Shown piece after piece: positions 8,477 to 17,183 of a stretch of DNA of 64,000 nt. Every line of letters starts with the position of its first letter. Positions within the stretch are counted from its first letter, which is position 1. Origin of the DNA: Leucobacter sp042726155 (GTDB lineage Bacteria; Actinomycetota; Actinomycetes; Actinomycetales; Microbacteriaceae); assembly GCF_042726155.1 (NCBI RefSeq), contig NZ_JBHXHV010000003.1, positions 186,001 through 250,000 of the forward strand. Direction: 5' to 3'. Position numbers and translations under genes: made by a program. The notes beneath the pieces are model-generated. The model was not told the origin of the DNA and ran no database searches. It saw only the letters and a list, made by a program, of their open reading frames with translations.

Positions 8477-9162
8477 TGCACACACTCCAGCGAGAACGCA
8501 CGTCATTCGCAGCGTTGCTTGATCGAGCACACGCACTCGCTGTACCGGGTGAGCGCAAGATTCTCGGAATCACGGGCGCACCTGGAGCGGGAAAGTCCAC
8601 ACTGGCCGAGGCGCTCGTGGCAGAGCTCGGCCCGTCGCTCGCGGTGCTCGTGCCGATGGACGGCTATCACCTCGCCAACGAAGTGCTTGAATCCCTCGGC
8701 CGAATGGCAACGAAGGGGGCGCACGACACCTTTGACGCGTCGGGGTACGTGTCGCTCATGCGACGAATCCAAGCGCAGGGCACGGGCGTACCCGGCGTGG
8801 ACGAAGACGTTGTGTATGCGCCGGTGTTCCGTCGAGATATCGAGGAACCCATCGGATCGTCCATTCCTGTTCTGCGAGAAACGCCGCTCGTAATTACCGA
8901 GGGAAACTACTTGTTGCTCGGCGACGAGCCGTGGCCGCGCGCACGCGAGATCCTCGACGAGAGCTGGTTCATCGCCCCCGACGAGGAACGCCGAATGCAA
9001 CAGCTTGTCGACCGCCACATGCGCTTCGGACGAAGCCGAGAGGCAGCGATTGAACGATCAGCGGGCAGCGATCAGCGGAACGCCGAAATGATCATTGCGA
9101 CGGCGGCGCTCGCTGACCACGTGTTCAGCCTGACAGATCGAGTTCCGCCGCAGGCCTCGTAG
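8476..9162 (+). CDS. frcK: P-loop nucleoside/sugar kinase family protein, FrcK-like
   Basis: A 228-aa P-loop kinase related to uridine kinase and pantothenate kinase. Walker A is GAPGAGKS (residues 34-41), followed by a MDGYHLAN motif typical of the PanK/uridine-kinase group and a VITEGNYLLL stretch. The ATG at 8476 overlaps the PfkB stop (TGATG) and has GGAGGGG just upstream. FrcK of the fructose FrcBCAK system is of this family, so the gene is named by context and family. Its exact substrate is unknown. The last 38 nt overlap the convergent histidine phosphatase gene. Confidence 0.75.
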   Translation: MHTLQRERTSFAALLDRAHALAVPGERKILGITGAPGAGKSTLAEALVAELGPSLAVLVPMDGYHLANEVLESLGRMATKGAHDTFDASGYVSLMRRIQAQGTGVPGVDEDVVYAPVFRRDIEEPIGSSIPVLRETPLVITEGNYLLLGDEPWPRAREILDESWFIAPDEERRMQQLVDRHMRFGRSREAAIERSAGSDQRNAEMIIATAALADHVFSLTDRVPPQAS

Positions 9163-9742
9163 CCGGGGGCACGAATGGTGCCCCAGCGATGCTCCTGATG
9201 TGCCACGATCCATCGTCGGTCGCTGAGACCTCTGACACTGTTGCATTTTCGAGTCGCGGCATGTCCGCCACCTGTGTTCCGGCGATGTGGGCGAGTAGGT
9301 GACGCATGAACGACCCGTGAGAAACGGCGAGCACCCGTTTTCCTGAAAACCGGGCGTCTATTGCGTTCAGGGCGCGCTGTCCTCGCTGCGCGACGGCCCC
9401 ATGACCCTCCATGCCCGGGTACTCTCGTGTCGGCCAGCGCGTAAGCGCGGTTGTGGGGGAGAGCCCCTCCGCATCCCCGAACGAACGCTCGATGAGATCG
9501 TGGCACGGCAGTACCACCTCGATACCGAGTCGCTTAGCGATGATCTCGGCGGTGCCGCTCGCGCGGAGCAACGGACTGGTCACTACGGCGTGCCACTCGT
9601 CGCCGGCCGCGAGCTGTTCCGCGAGTTCGCGCGCCTGTTGCCGCCCCGTTTCATTGAGCGGAATGTCAGTGCGACCCTGCATCCGCTGTGCTCGATTCCA
9701 GTCGGTCTGCCCGTGCCGGATGAGCGCAACGTGCACGCTCAC
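9125..9742 (-). CDS. Histidine phosphatase family protein (phosphoglycerate mutase-like)
   Basis: A 205-aa histidine phosphatase. The N-terminal RHGQTDWN motif (residues 9-16) carries the phospho-accepting His10, and the second catalytic His appears in AVSHGSFMRH. The family includes cofactor-dependent phosphoglycerate mutase, but members of this length are more often broad phosphatases (for example sugar-phosphate, cobalamin-precursor or nucleotide phosphatases). The start overlaps the upstream lipoprotein stop as ATGA. It is the last gene of the minus-strand valS operon and converges on frcK with a 38-nt antiparallel overlap. Confidence 0.85.
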   Translation of the reverse strand: MSVHVALIRHGQTDWNRAQRMQGRTDIPLNETGRQQARELAEQLAAGDEWHAVVTSPLLRASGTAEIIAKRLGIEVVLPCHDLIERSFGDAEGLSPTTALTRWPTREYPGMEGHGAVAQRGQRALNAIDARFSGKRVLAVSHGSFMRHLLAHIAGTQVADMPRLENATVSEVSATDDGSWHIRSIAGAPFVPPATRPAAELDLSG

Positions 9743-10299
9743 TCGGCTGCGGACGGCGTCGCGATGTCGAAGCTCACGAGCACCGAGCCGTCGGGCTGCG
9801 GAATTTGCAGGGCTACGACACTCAGGGCGTCACTGTTCAGATTCGCCGATACGCCGCCGTCGTCGGTGGTCGACCGATCAGACTCGGTGAAACCACTCGA
9901 GTCGATGATCGACTGCCACAGAGTCTTCGCTGCTTCGGCGTTCGGAACCGACAGAACGAGATACCATTCGCCGGTTGCGCGCTCACCCGCGTCGTCGATC
10001 GGTGCATCCGGTGGCAGCACGAATGCGTCGCTCGGGAATGAGGCAGGGAGCTCGTGCGACTTCGAACTCTCGGCGGGATCGCCCTGCTGCTGCCAACTCC
10101 CCGTGGCGTCGGCGGCCGAGTCGCTATCAGCGTTCGCGCCCTTTGTGTCAGCGGGCGCTGACACAGAGGCGTCGGTGCCCGCGTCGCTGCCACTTGATCC
10201 CGGTTCGGGGGCGCAACCCGTGAACAACACGAGGATCGCGGCCGCAACGGCGGCCCCTGCGCTCAGTCGCGCAAACGGGTGAACCGTGGTGCGGGTCAT
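9739..10299 (-). CDS. Putative lipoprotein of unknown function
   Basis: A 186-aa protein with a signal peptide and lipobox LFTGC, then a low-complexity Ser/Asp/Ala-rich linker of about 50 residues and a C-terminal domain of about 110 residues (from LPASFPSDAFVLP). I do not recognise that domain. It should be anchored outside the membrane. The ATG at 10299 is chosen because GAGGAG lies 7 nt upstream; an ATG 15 nt earlier is poorer. It is coupled by ATGA to the histidine phosphatase and lies 29 bp after the 103-aa gene, so it probably belongs to the valS transcription unit. Confidence 0.75.
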   Translation of the reverse strand: MTRTTVHPFARLSAGAAVAAAILVLFTGCAPEPGSSGSDAGTDASVSAPADTKGANADSDSAADATGSWQQQGDPAESSKSHELPASFPSDAFVLPPDAPIDDAGERATGEWYLVLSVPNAEAAKTLWQSIIDSSGFTESDRSTTDDGGVSANLNSDALSVVALQIPQPDGSVLVSFDIATPSAAE

Positions 10300-10328
10300 G
10301 ATCGTACTCCTCAACTTCGCGGATGGGC

Positions 10329-10640
10329 CTAGCTCAGCCAGTCGTCATCTTCTTCGGGGTCTTCGTTGGGCGAATTCACTGTGCCAGCCGCGGCCGACCC
10401 CGCTGCTGCGCCGCCTGCCGCCGCACTCTGTACCGGGCCGACTCGCACGCGGCCGTGCGCATCGAGCCCGACGAATACCGTGTCATCGAGCACGCAGCGC
10501 GGCCGGCCCTCGAGCCAGGTCAGCGTCCACGAATCTGCCGCGGGGTGCAGCGCTTCCTGTTCGGAAATCGCTGTGTGCAGCAGCTGGGGCACGCTGCGGT
10601 GGGGGGCCGAGCCCGTGTTCCAGCGTGCGCCCAGCTGCAT
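10329..10640 (-). CDS. Conserved-looking 103-aa protein downstream of valS
   Basis: A small protein that starts 2 nt after the valS stop, with GGAGG overlapping the valS end, so translation is probably coupled. The N-terminal part is rich in aromatic and charged residues (SWTLTWLEGRPRCVLDD, then a short beta-like VFVGLDAHGRVRVGP). An Ala/Gly-rich linker follows, and a very acidic C-terminus (EDPEEDDDWLS). I recognise no known domain. The operon position suggests a real gene; there is no evidence for function. Confidence 0.65.
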   Translation of the reverse strand: MQLGARWNTGSAPHRSVPQLLHTAISEQEALHPAADSWTLTWLEGRPRCVLDDTVFVGLDAHGRVRVGPVQSAAAGGAAAGSAAAGTVNSPNEDPEEDDDWLS

Positions 10641-10642
10641 GC

Positions 10643-13237
10643 TCAGGCCTCCGCGGGTGCGAGCTGGATGTCTGCCACCGTCACGCGGCTCGCGTCTGCC
10701 GCGCCGACCTCGATGCGCAGCTCAGCGATGCGACCGACTGCCGCGAGGTCGGCCGAGGCCGATTCGAGACGGGTGACGTCAGCCTCAGCAGCCTCCACCA
10801 CGGCGAGCGAGACCGGAGTTTTCTGCGATGCTTTCGCTGCGGTCTTTGCCCCGCGAATGCCGACGAGCGCTTCGCCGACGAGCCCGAGCAATCCGGCATC
10901 GGCGGCTTCGCCAGCAAGGGAGGTCGCCTCATCAGCGACGGGCCACTCGGCCCGGTGCACTGAACCCTCGCCGAACCATGACCACACCTCTTCGGTCGCG
11001 AACGGCAAGAACGGGGCGAGCAACCGCACGAAGACCGAGAGCGAGGTGCGCAGCGCCGTGACAGCGGAGGCTTGAGCCTGACCGGTGCCGTTGTGGGCGC
11101 GCTCCTTGACGAGCTCGAGGTAGTCGTCGCAGAACGTCCAGAAGTACGACTCCGTGATCTCGAGCGCTCGCGCGTGATCGTAGTTCTCGAACGCGCGGGT
11201 CGAATCCTCGATCACGCGCGCAAGCCCAGCGAGTACCGCGCGATCGAGTGCCTCGGTCACGGTGCCGGCGCCCGACGCATCGAAGCTCAACGTAAACTTC
11301 GCCGCATTCAGCAGTTTGATCGCGAGCCGTCGACCGATCTTGATCTGGGTGGGATTCTGTGCATCGAACGCCGCGTCAGTGCCGAGCTTCGCGGAAGCCG
11401 CCCAGTAACGCACCGCATCTGAGCCGTGCTGCGCGAGCATGCCCGCCGGGGTGACCACGTTGCCCTTCGACTTTGACATCTTCTTACGATCGGGGTCGAG
11501 AATCCACCCGGAGATGCCGGCGTGCTGCCAGGGCAGCTGGCCGCCCTCGAGCTCAGAGCGAAGCACGGTCGAGAAGAGCCACGTGCGGATGATGTCTTGA
11601 CCCTGCGGGCGAAGGCTAAACGGGTACACGAGGTCGAACAACTCGGGGTCGCGCTCCCAGCCGCCAGCGAGCTGCGGGGTGAGTGACGAGGTCGCCCAGG
11701 TGTCCATCACGTCGACCTCGCCCTGGAAACCGCCGGCGACACCCCGCTGTTCTGCGGAGTATCCCGCGGGCACATCACTCGAGGGGTCGACGGGCAGCTC
11801 GTCTTCTGCCGGAAGAATCGGCTGGTCGAAGACGGGATTGCCCTCGGCATCGAGCGGGTACCAGACCGGGATCGGCACACCGAAGAACCGCTGGCGCGAA
11901 ATGAGCCAGTCTCCGGCGAGTCCCTCGACCCAGTTCTCGTAGCGCACGCGCATGAAGTCGGGGTGCCACTCGAGCTCCCGGCCGTGAGCCAGCAACCGCT
12001 CGCGCAGCGATTCATCGCGCGCGCCATTGACGACGTACCACTGACGCGTCGACACGATCTCGAGCGGCTTGTCGCCCTTCTCGAAGAACTTCACCGGGTG
12101 GGTGATCTTGCGGATGTCGCCGACGAGTTCGCCTGTGGCCTGCAGCGCCTCCACGACGGTCTGCTTCGCGCTGAAAACCGTCTTGCCCGCGATGGCGGCG
12201 TACGCAGCTCGGCCGGCCTCGCTCGTGATCGCTTCGGGAGCTTCTGAGATGACCCGGCCGTCAAAACCGAGAATTGCGCGATTTGGCAGGTCGAGTTCAC
12301 GCCACCAGACAACGTCGGTGACATCACCGAATGTGCAGATCATTGCGATGCCGGTGCCCTTATCTTTCTGGGCGAGATGGTGGGCGAGGATCGGCACCTC
12401 GACGTCGAAGAGTGGCGTGCGCACGGTGCTGCCGAACAGCGGCTGGAAACGCTCATCGTCTGGGTGTGCCACGAGAGCCACGCACGCTGCGAGCAGCTCG
12501 GGACGGGTGGTGTCGATGAGAATGTCGCCCGAGCCGTCCGTCTTGTGGAACGCGAGCGTGTGATAGGCGCTCGGCTGCTCGCGGTCTTCGAGTTCGGCCT
12601 GCGCAACGGCCGTGCGGAACGTAACGTCCCACAGCGTGGGCGCCTGTGCCTGGTAGGCCTCGCCGCGCGCGACGTTGCGCAAGAAGGCGAGCTGTGATGC
12701 GCGAAGCGAATCGGCGCCGATCGTGCGGTAGGTCTGCTTCCAGTCGACCGAAAGGCCGAGCGTGCGCCACAGGTCTTCGAACTGTTGCTCGTCTTCGAAG
12801 GTCAGACGCTCACACAACTCGATGAAGTTGCGGCGCGAGATCGGCTGCTGATCCGCCGCCTTGATGCTCTTCCCGTCGCCACCCTCGTGCGGGGGAACGA
12901 AGTTCTCGACGTACGGGAGTGTCGGATCGCACCGCACACCGTAGTAGTTCTGCACCCGGCGCTCGGTGGGGAGGCCATTGTCGTCCCAGCCCATCGGGTA
13001 GAAGACATCTTTGCCTCGCATGCGCTGGAATCGCGCAACGGTATCGGTGTGCGTATACGAAAATACGTGCCCGACGTGCAGCGAGCCCGAGGCGGTCGGG
13101 GGCGGCGTGTCGATGCTGTAGATGTTCTCACGAGTCGCGCGCTCACGCGGAAAAGCGTACGTGCCCGACTCTTCCCAGATCGGGCCCCACTTTGCTTCGA
13201 GGCCTTCGAGTGCCGGCTTCTCGGGAATCGCGCTCAT
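10643..13237 (-). CDS. valS: Valine--tRNA ligase
   Basis: A class I aminoacyl-tRNA synthetase of 864 aa that charges tRNA-Val. The HIGH motif appears as HVGH (residues 54-57) and KMSKS at 586-590. The GWDDNGLPTERRVQ block near residue 88, an editing (CP1) insertion with TTRPELL, and a C-terminal anticodon-binding domain are in the expected order. The start ATG follows a weak purine stretch. It is the first gene of a minus-strand operon (valS, 103-aa protein, lipoprotein, phosphatase). I see no T-box in the 130 bp upstream, in contrast with ileS in this window. Confidence 0.96.
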   Translation of the reverse strand: MSAIPEKPALEGLEAKWGPIWEESGTYAFPRERATRENIYSIDTPPPTASGSLHVGHVFSYTHTDTVARFQRMRGKDVFYPMGWDDNGLPTERRVQNYYGVRCDPTLPYVENFVPPHEGGDGKSIKAADQQPISRRNFIELCERLTFEDEQQFEDLWRTLGLSVDWKQTYRTIGADSLRASQLAFLRNVARGEAYQAQAPTLWDVTFRTAVAQAELEDREQPSAYHTLAFHKTDGSGDILIDTTRPELLAACVALVAHPDDERFQPLFGSTVRTPLFDVEVPILAHHLAQKDKGTGIAMICTFGDVTDVVWWRELDLPNRAILGFDGRVISEAPEAITSEAGRAAYAAIAGKTVFSAKQTVVEALQATGELVGDIRKITHPVKFFEKGDKPLEIVSTRQWYVVNGARDESLRERLLAHGRELEWHPDFMRVRYENWVEGLAGDWLISRQRFFGVPIPVWYPLDAEGNPVFDQPILPAEDELPVDPSSDVPAGYSAEQRGVAGGFQGEVDVMDTWATSSLTPQLAGGWERDPELFDLVYPFSLRPQGQDIIRTWLFSTVLRSELEGGQLPWQHAGISGWILDPDRKKMSKSKGNVVTPAGMLAQHGSDAVRYWAASAKLGTDAAFDAQNPTQIKIGRRLAIKLLNAAKFTLSFDASGAGTVTEALDRAVLAGLARVIEDSTRAFENYDHARALEITESYFWTFCDDYLELVKERAHNGTGQAQASAVTALRTSLSVFVRLLAPFLPFATEEVWSWFGEGSVHRAEWPVADEATSLAGEAADAGLLGLVGEALVGIRGAKTAAKASQKTPVSLAVVEAAEADVTRLESASADLAAVGRIAELRIEVGAADASRVTVADIQLAPAEA

Positions 13238-13367
13238 GCGTGGGGCTCCGCTTCTCGACGCCGCGCGCTCTCGCGGAATCGGGGTTCGATGTGGACGGCA
13301 CCGCGTGATCGCGCGACAGCAATCGTCGCACTGGTGCCTGAAGGTGTGCCCTCAAGCTTACCGGCGA

Positions 13368-13850
13368 TCACACCGCGGTGAGCTGCACCCCGAGCAGTGT
13401 CTCGTTCAGAGCGGGGTCGCCATCGGGGGCGGGCTCAGTGAGGTACTGCTCCCACGAGATGCCCGCGGAGGTTTCGCCCTGATCGAGGATCCAAGCATTG
13501 AGGCGTTCATAACCGGCGGCGAGGCCGTTGTAGTCGCCGCGCAGTAGCAGCGTCGCGGTGCGGGCGGCCGGCAGAGTCTCCGCTGACACCGTGTCGTCGG
13601 CGTGCGCGAAGGGTTCAGAAAGCGGCACTGCGACAGAAAGGTCGAGGCCCGCGGCGGTGGGAGCTCCGTGCATCACGCCCATAGGCGCCGCGGCCGGGGT
13701 GATGTTGGCCGCTGCGAGTGCGCCGAAAATGGCGGGGTACGCGCGGTGGTACAGCTCAGGAATACGCTCAAACGCGACGGTATCGCGTACGACCGCGAGG
13801 TGGACCTCTGGCCTGGCCTCGATCTGGGGCTCGATGATTGACTCACTCAT
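13368..13850 (-). CDS. GyrI-like small-molecule-binding domain protein
   Basis: A 160-aa protein. The pattern of EARPEVHLAVVRDTVAFERIP, then a central APMGVMHGAP and a long C-terminal AGYERLNAWILDQG, resembles the GyrI-like/AraC effector-binding (SHS2) fold, here without a DNA-binding domain. The ATG at 13850 follows GGGA at normal spacing; upstream in-frame starts have no support. Stand-alone GyrI-like proteins can bind or hydrolyse small hydrophobic compounds, or act as anti-toxins of gyrase. It lies 74 bp after the betaine-binding protein gene, and may be cotranscribed. Function is inferred only from the fold-like pattern. Confidence 0.65.
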   Translation of the reverse strand: MSESIIEPQIEARPEVHLAVVRDTVAFERIPELYHRAYPAIFGALAAANITPAAAPMGVMHGAPTAAGLDLSVAVPLSEPFAHADDTVSAETLPAARTATLLLRGDYNGLAAGYERLNAWILDQGETSAGISWEQYLTEPAPDGDPALNETLLGVQLTAV

Positions 13851-13924
13851 GGAAACTCCCTCGATGCTGGCTGGGGCAGTAGCCCGACGCTCACGATCGT
13901 ACGCGATCCACGTACGCGGTGCGA

Positions 13925-14830
13925 TTACTTCGTGAGCAACCCGGGGTAGGCATCGCCGTATTCTTCGAGCCACGCGTCAACCGCGCCCTCGGGGTCATTC
14001 TTGTACTCGTCGCCGGTCACGAGCCCCTCGAGCGCGCCATAGGCCTCGTCGTCGAGCTTGATCTTCGCGATGTAGTCGGCGACCTCCGGGTACTCCTCTG
14101 AGATGCCCTTCTTGCCGAGGAAGTGCAGCGACTCCGGCTTGCCCATCGCGCCCTTCGGATCCTTGAGATCCTTCAGCGGGAACGCATCGTTGGCCCAGAA
14201 CGGACGCCACAGCGTGACGACGACGTCCTCTTCATTGCCGATCTTGTCCTTCAGCGTTGCGAGCATCGTGGCTGTCGAAGAGGTGACGAGCTCGTAGTCC
14301 TTGTCGAGACCGTACTCCGGCATCGCGACATCTTGTGTCTGCTTGGTGAGTCCGGCGCCCGGTTCAATGCCGATGATCTCGCCGCCAAAGCGGTCCGATT
14401 CACCCTTGAGCTCGTCGATCGAATCGATGTCGACGTACTCGGGCACGGCGAGCGTCAGCACGGCACCCTCGTAGTATCCGCCGAGGTCCTCGATGTCATC
14501 GCCGAACTTCTTCATGTACGAGGCGTGTGTCACCTCGGGCCACGCCGACGGGTAAATGTCGAAGTCGCCGCCAGCGAGGCCCGCGTAGAGCACGCCGGCG
14601 TCGGTGAGTTCTTCCATTTCGACGGAGTAGCCCATCTTGCCGAGCTGATCCTCGAGCAGGTAGGCGGTACTCAGCCCGTCGGTCCAGCCTGGAAGATAGC
14701 CGAGCGTTATCGTGCCGTTCTCGCCGCCATCCTTGCTGTCTCCGCTGTCGCCGGAGCCCGAGCAGCCCGCGAGTGCGAGTGTCGCAGCGGCGCTGAGCGC
14801 CACCATGCTTGTCAGAGTGCGCTTCCGCAT
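13925..14830 (-). CDS. proX: Glycine betaine/proline ABC transporter substrate-binding lipoprotein
   Basis: A 301-aa binding protein of the OpuAC/ProX family, with a signal peptide and lipobox ALAGC. The mature protein starts ITLGYLPGWTDGLSTAYL and carries the Trp/Tyr-rich ligand stretch FDIYPSAWPEV and VTLWRPFWAND, as expected for an aromatic cage that binds quaternary amines. The start at 14830 is backed by GAAAGGACAC. It follows the permease by 71 bp in a proV-proW-proX order. The cation bound (betaine, choline, carnitine or proline betaine) cannot be fixed from the sequence. Likely role: compatible-solute uptake. Confidence 0.88.
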   Translation of the reverse strand: MRKRTLTSMVALSAAATLALAGCSGSGDSGDSKDGGENGTITLGYLPGWTDGLSTAYLLEDQLGKMGYSVEMEELTDAGVLYAGLAGGDFDIYPSAWPEVTHASYMKKFGDDIEDLGGYYEGAVLTLAVPEYVDIDSIDELKGESDRFGGEIIGIEPGAGLTKQTQDVAMPEYGLDKDYELVTSSTATMLATLKDKIGNEEDVVVTLWRPFWANDAFPLKDLKDPKGAMGKPESLHFLGKKGISEEYPEVADYIAKIKLDDEAYGALEGLVTGDEYKNDPEGAVDAWLEEYGDAYPGLLTK

Positions 14831-14901
14831 ACCGTGTCCTTTCGTCCCGTGCGCTGCGCGCACGATGTGGTGTGTCGTTCGGGTGTAATGGGCGGTCCGC
14901 G

Positions 14902-15807
14902 TTACGCGGCTTTCGCCATTGATTGAGTGCGACGCGCATCGCGGCGCTTGCGGAGGCTGCCGAGCAACGAGTGCTTGTAGTCGCCCGGGTTGCCGAGGGC
15001 CGCAGTGACGCGGTCGAGAAACACTGCGAGGATCACGACGCTGAGACCGGCTTCGACGCCCTGCGCGATGTCGAGCGTGGAGATGGCCGCGACCACCTCT
15101 TTTCCGAGACCGTTGGCCCCGGCCATGCCGGCGACGACGGCCATCGAGAGCGCGAGCATGATGACCTGGTTGATGCCGGCCATGATGGTGGGCATCGCAA
15201 GTGGGAGCTGGATGCCGCGCAGGATCCTGCCGGGCGCAGCACCGAACGCGTAGCCCGCTTCAACGGTCTCGGAGTCGACACCGCGGATGCCGAGTTCGGT
15301 AAACCTGACGCCGGGAGCCACGGAGAACAGCACGGTCGCAAAGACACCAGGAACGAAGCCGATGCTGAAGAAAATCACCGCGGGGATCAGGTAGACGAAG
15401 GCGGGCATCGTCTGCATGAAGTCGAGGACCGGCTTCAGTATCGCGCTGAACGTGTCGTTGCGCGCCGCGGCAATGCCGAGGGGAATCGCGATCACGATTG
15501 CAATGACCGCGGCGACCAGTACCAGGGCGAGCGTGAGCATCGCGTTTTCCCACTGATCCATTGCCACGATCAGCAGCATTGTGACGATGGTGCCGAGCGC
15601 GAGCTGCCACGAACGAAGCAGCCATCCGATCAGAGCGAACACGATGATGAGCACCGCGAATGGCACGGCCGTGAGGCCGTCGGCGAGGCCCTCAACCAGA
15701 AACTTCACGATGAGCGTGACGAAGTCGAGGAATCCGTCGAACGTTTCCTTGAACCAGTTCAGGCCATCGGCGACCCAGTCGCCGAGCGGGATGCGGAAGT
15801 TATCCAT
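14902..15807 (-). CDS. proW: Glycine betaine/proline ABC transporter permease
   Basis: A 301-aa membrane protein of the ProW/OpuAB type with at least six hydrophobic segments. The conserved inner-membrane loop (VEAGYAFGAAPGRILRGIQLP) before the last segments is the ATPase-contact EAA motif. The ATG at 15807 shares its A with the ATPase stop (TGATG), so translation is coupled. The N-terminus has a soluble amphipathic stretch of about 40 residues before the first membrane segment. Confidence 0.92.
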   Translation of the reverse strand: MDNFRIPLGDWVADGLNWFKETFDGFLDFVTLIVKFLVEGLADGLTAVPFAVLIIVFALIGWLLRSWQLALGTIVTMLLIVAMDQWENAMLTLALVLVAAVIAIVIAIPLGIAAARNDTFSAILKPVLDFMQTMPAFVYLIPAVIFFSIGFVPGVFATVLFSVAPGVRFTELGIRGVDSETVEAGYAFGAAPGRILRGIQLPLAMPTIMAGINQVIMLALSMAVVAGMAGANGLGKEVVAAISTLDIAQGVEAGLSVVILAVFLDRVTAALGNPGDYKHSLLGSLRKRRDARRTQSMAKAA

Positions 15808-17183
15808 CAGCGCGCCCCCTCAGTCTCGGTGGCGAGGCCTTCGACGGCGACGCCGGCGGGCGTGTCGCCCAGCGTTTCGGTGATCATCGCGGCAGACACG
15901 GTGGGCGTCGGCTCGATGATGGGGATCTCAGTCGTCATCGTCGGCAGGTCGGTGAGCGCTGCCAGCAGTGTCACGCGCGGTACGACGCCAATGAGACGAT
16001 CCTGCTCGTCAGTGACCGCTACGGGGAGCGGGCTTTCGACGGCCAGCTCGAACAGTTCAGAGATGAGCTGGTCGGGCTTCACGATCGACGGCGTCGGGCG
16101 CAACCGCTCGGTGATGTCCGTGCCACCCTCGCGCACTTGGCGCAGCACGTCCTTGTCGCGCACCACGCCGAGCAGCTTTCGCGAACCCGTGGTGACGAAG
16201 CACGCGGAGGTCTGCAGGTCGCGCATGGTGCGCAGCGCGGTGCGCGGGCCGGCAGAAGCTGGCACGACAGCGCGCGGGGGCTCCATGACGTCACCCGCTG
16301 TGAGTACGCGGGCGCGGTCGACGTCTTGCACGAACTGCGCGACGTAGTCGTTCGCGGGGTCGGTAAGAATGTCATTGGGGGTGCCGACCTGAACGATACG
16401 ACCGTCTCGCATCACCGCGATGCGATCACCGAGGAACATGGCCTCGTTGAGGTCGTGCGTGATGAAGACAATGGTCTTATTCAGCTCCTGCTGCAGTTCG
16501 ACAAGCTGCTCTTGCATCTCGCGACGGATCAGGGGGTCGAGCGCGGAGAACGCCTCGTCCATGAGCAGAATGTCGGTGTCTGCGGCGAATGCGCGAGCAA
16601 TGCCGACGCGCTGCTGCATGCCTCCGGAAAGCTCGCCCGGCAGGTGGTCTTCCCAACCGCTCAGACCGACGCGCTCCAACCAGTGGCGTGCGCGATCGCG
16701 TCGCTCGGGAAGTGCGACGCCCTGCAGCTCGAGACCGTAGGCGACGTTGTCGAGCACACTACGGTGGGGGAGCAGCGCAAAGTGCTGGAACACCATCGAC
16801 ATGCGGTCGCGGCGCAGCTCGCGCAGCTCCTGGCCGCTGAGCCCGACGACTTCGGTTCCAAACACCGAGATCGAGCCCTCGGTTGTATCGTTCAGGCCGT
16901 TAAGCATGCGGATGAGCGTTGATTTGCCCGAGCCCGAGAGCCCCATCACCACGAAAATTTCACCGTGATTGACCGTGAAGTTCGTGTCGATCACCGCTGC
17001 GGTGCCCTGGCCACGGACCGCTTCGCGGGATGCGCCGTTGCGGAGACGCTTGACGACCTCGCGGGGTCGGCGACCGAACACCTTGTAGGCGTGGGACACG
17101 GAAATTGCGGGGACCGATGCCTCGTCCGCGGCTTTCGGCCCGGTTCCGCCCGCAGCTGCGGGCTGTTCAGTTGTACTGGTCAC
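15807..17183 (-). CDS. proV: Glycine betaine/proline ABC transporter ATPase with CBS domains
   Basis: A 458-aa ABC ATPase. Walker A is GLSGSGKS, the signature is LSGGMQQRVGIAR, and Walker B is ILLMDEAFSALD. About 130 C-terminal residues form a tandem CBS module; in OpuA-type transporters this senses ionic strength or cyclic di-AMP. The start is the GTG at 17183, with GAGGAG 7 nt upstream; earlier in-frame codons have no ribosome site. It is the first gene of proV-proW-proX and is divergent from ileS. Confidence 0.92.
   Translation of the reverse strand: MTSTTEQPAAAGGTGPKAADEASVPAISVSHAYKVFGRRPREVVKRLRNGASREAVRGQGTAAVIDTNFTVNHGEIFVVMGLSGSGKSTLIRMLNGLNDTTEGSISVFGTEVVGLSGQELRELRRDRMSMVFQHFALLPHRSVLDNVAYGLELQGVALPERRDRARHWLERVGLSGWEDHLPGELSGGMQQRVGIARAFAADTDILLMDEAFSALDPLIRREMQEQLVELQQELNKTIVFITHDLNEAMFLGDRIAVMRDGRIVQVGTPNDILTDPANDYVAQFVQDVDRARVLTAGDVMEPPRAVVPASAGPRTALRTMRDLQTSACFVTTGSRKLLGVVRDKDVLRQVREGGTDITERLRPTPSIVKPDQLISELFELAVESPLPVAVTDEQDRLIGVVPRVTLLAALTDLPTMTTEIPIIEPTPTVSAAMITETLGDTPAGVAVEGLATETEGAR

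Noticed and set aside
10325..10345. tRNA-like string (GGGCCTAGCTCAG)
   Set aside because: It is the minus-strand stop and last codons of the 103-aa gene; no acceptor stem, anticodon arm or T-loop follows.
13895..13922. Repeat CGTACGCG (two copies) upstream of the GyrI-like gene
   Set aside because: Short GC-rich repeat close to proX end; expected by chance at this composition and without a dyad at promoter position.
14923..16347. Long open frame of 474 codons on the plus strand across proW and proV
   Set aside because: Antisense shadow of two clear ABC transporter genes; low-complexity His/Asp/Arg content.
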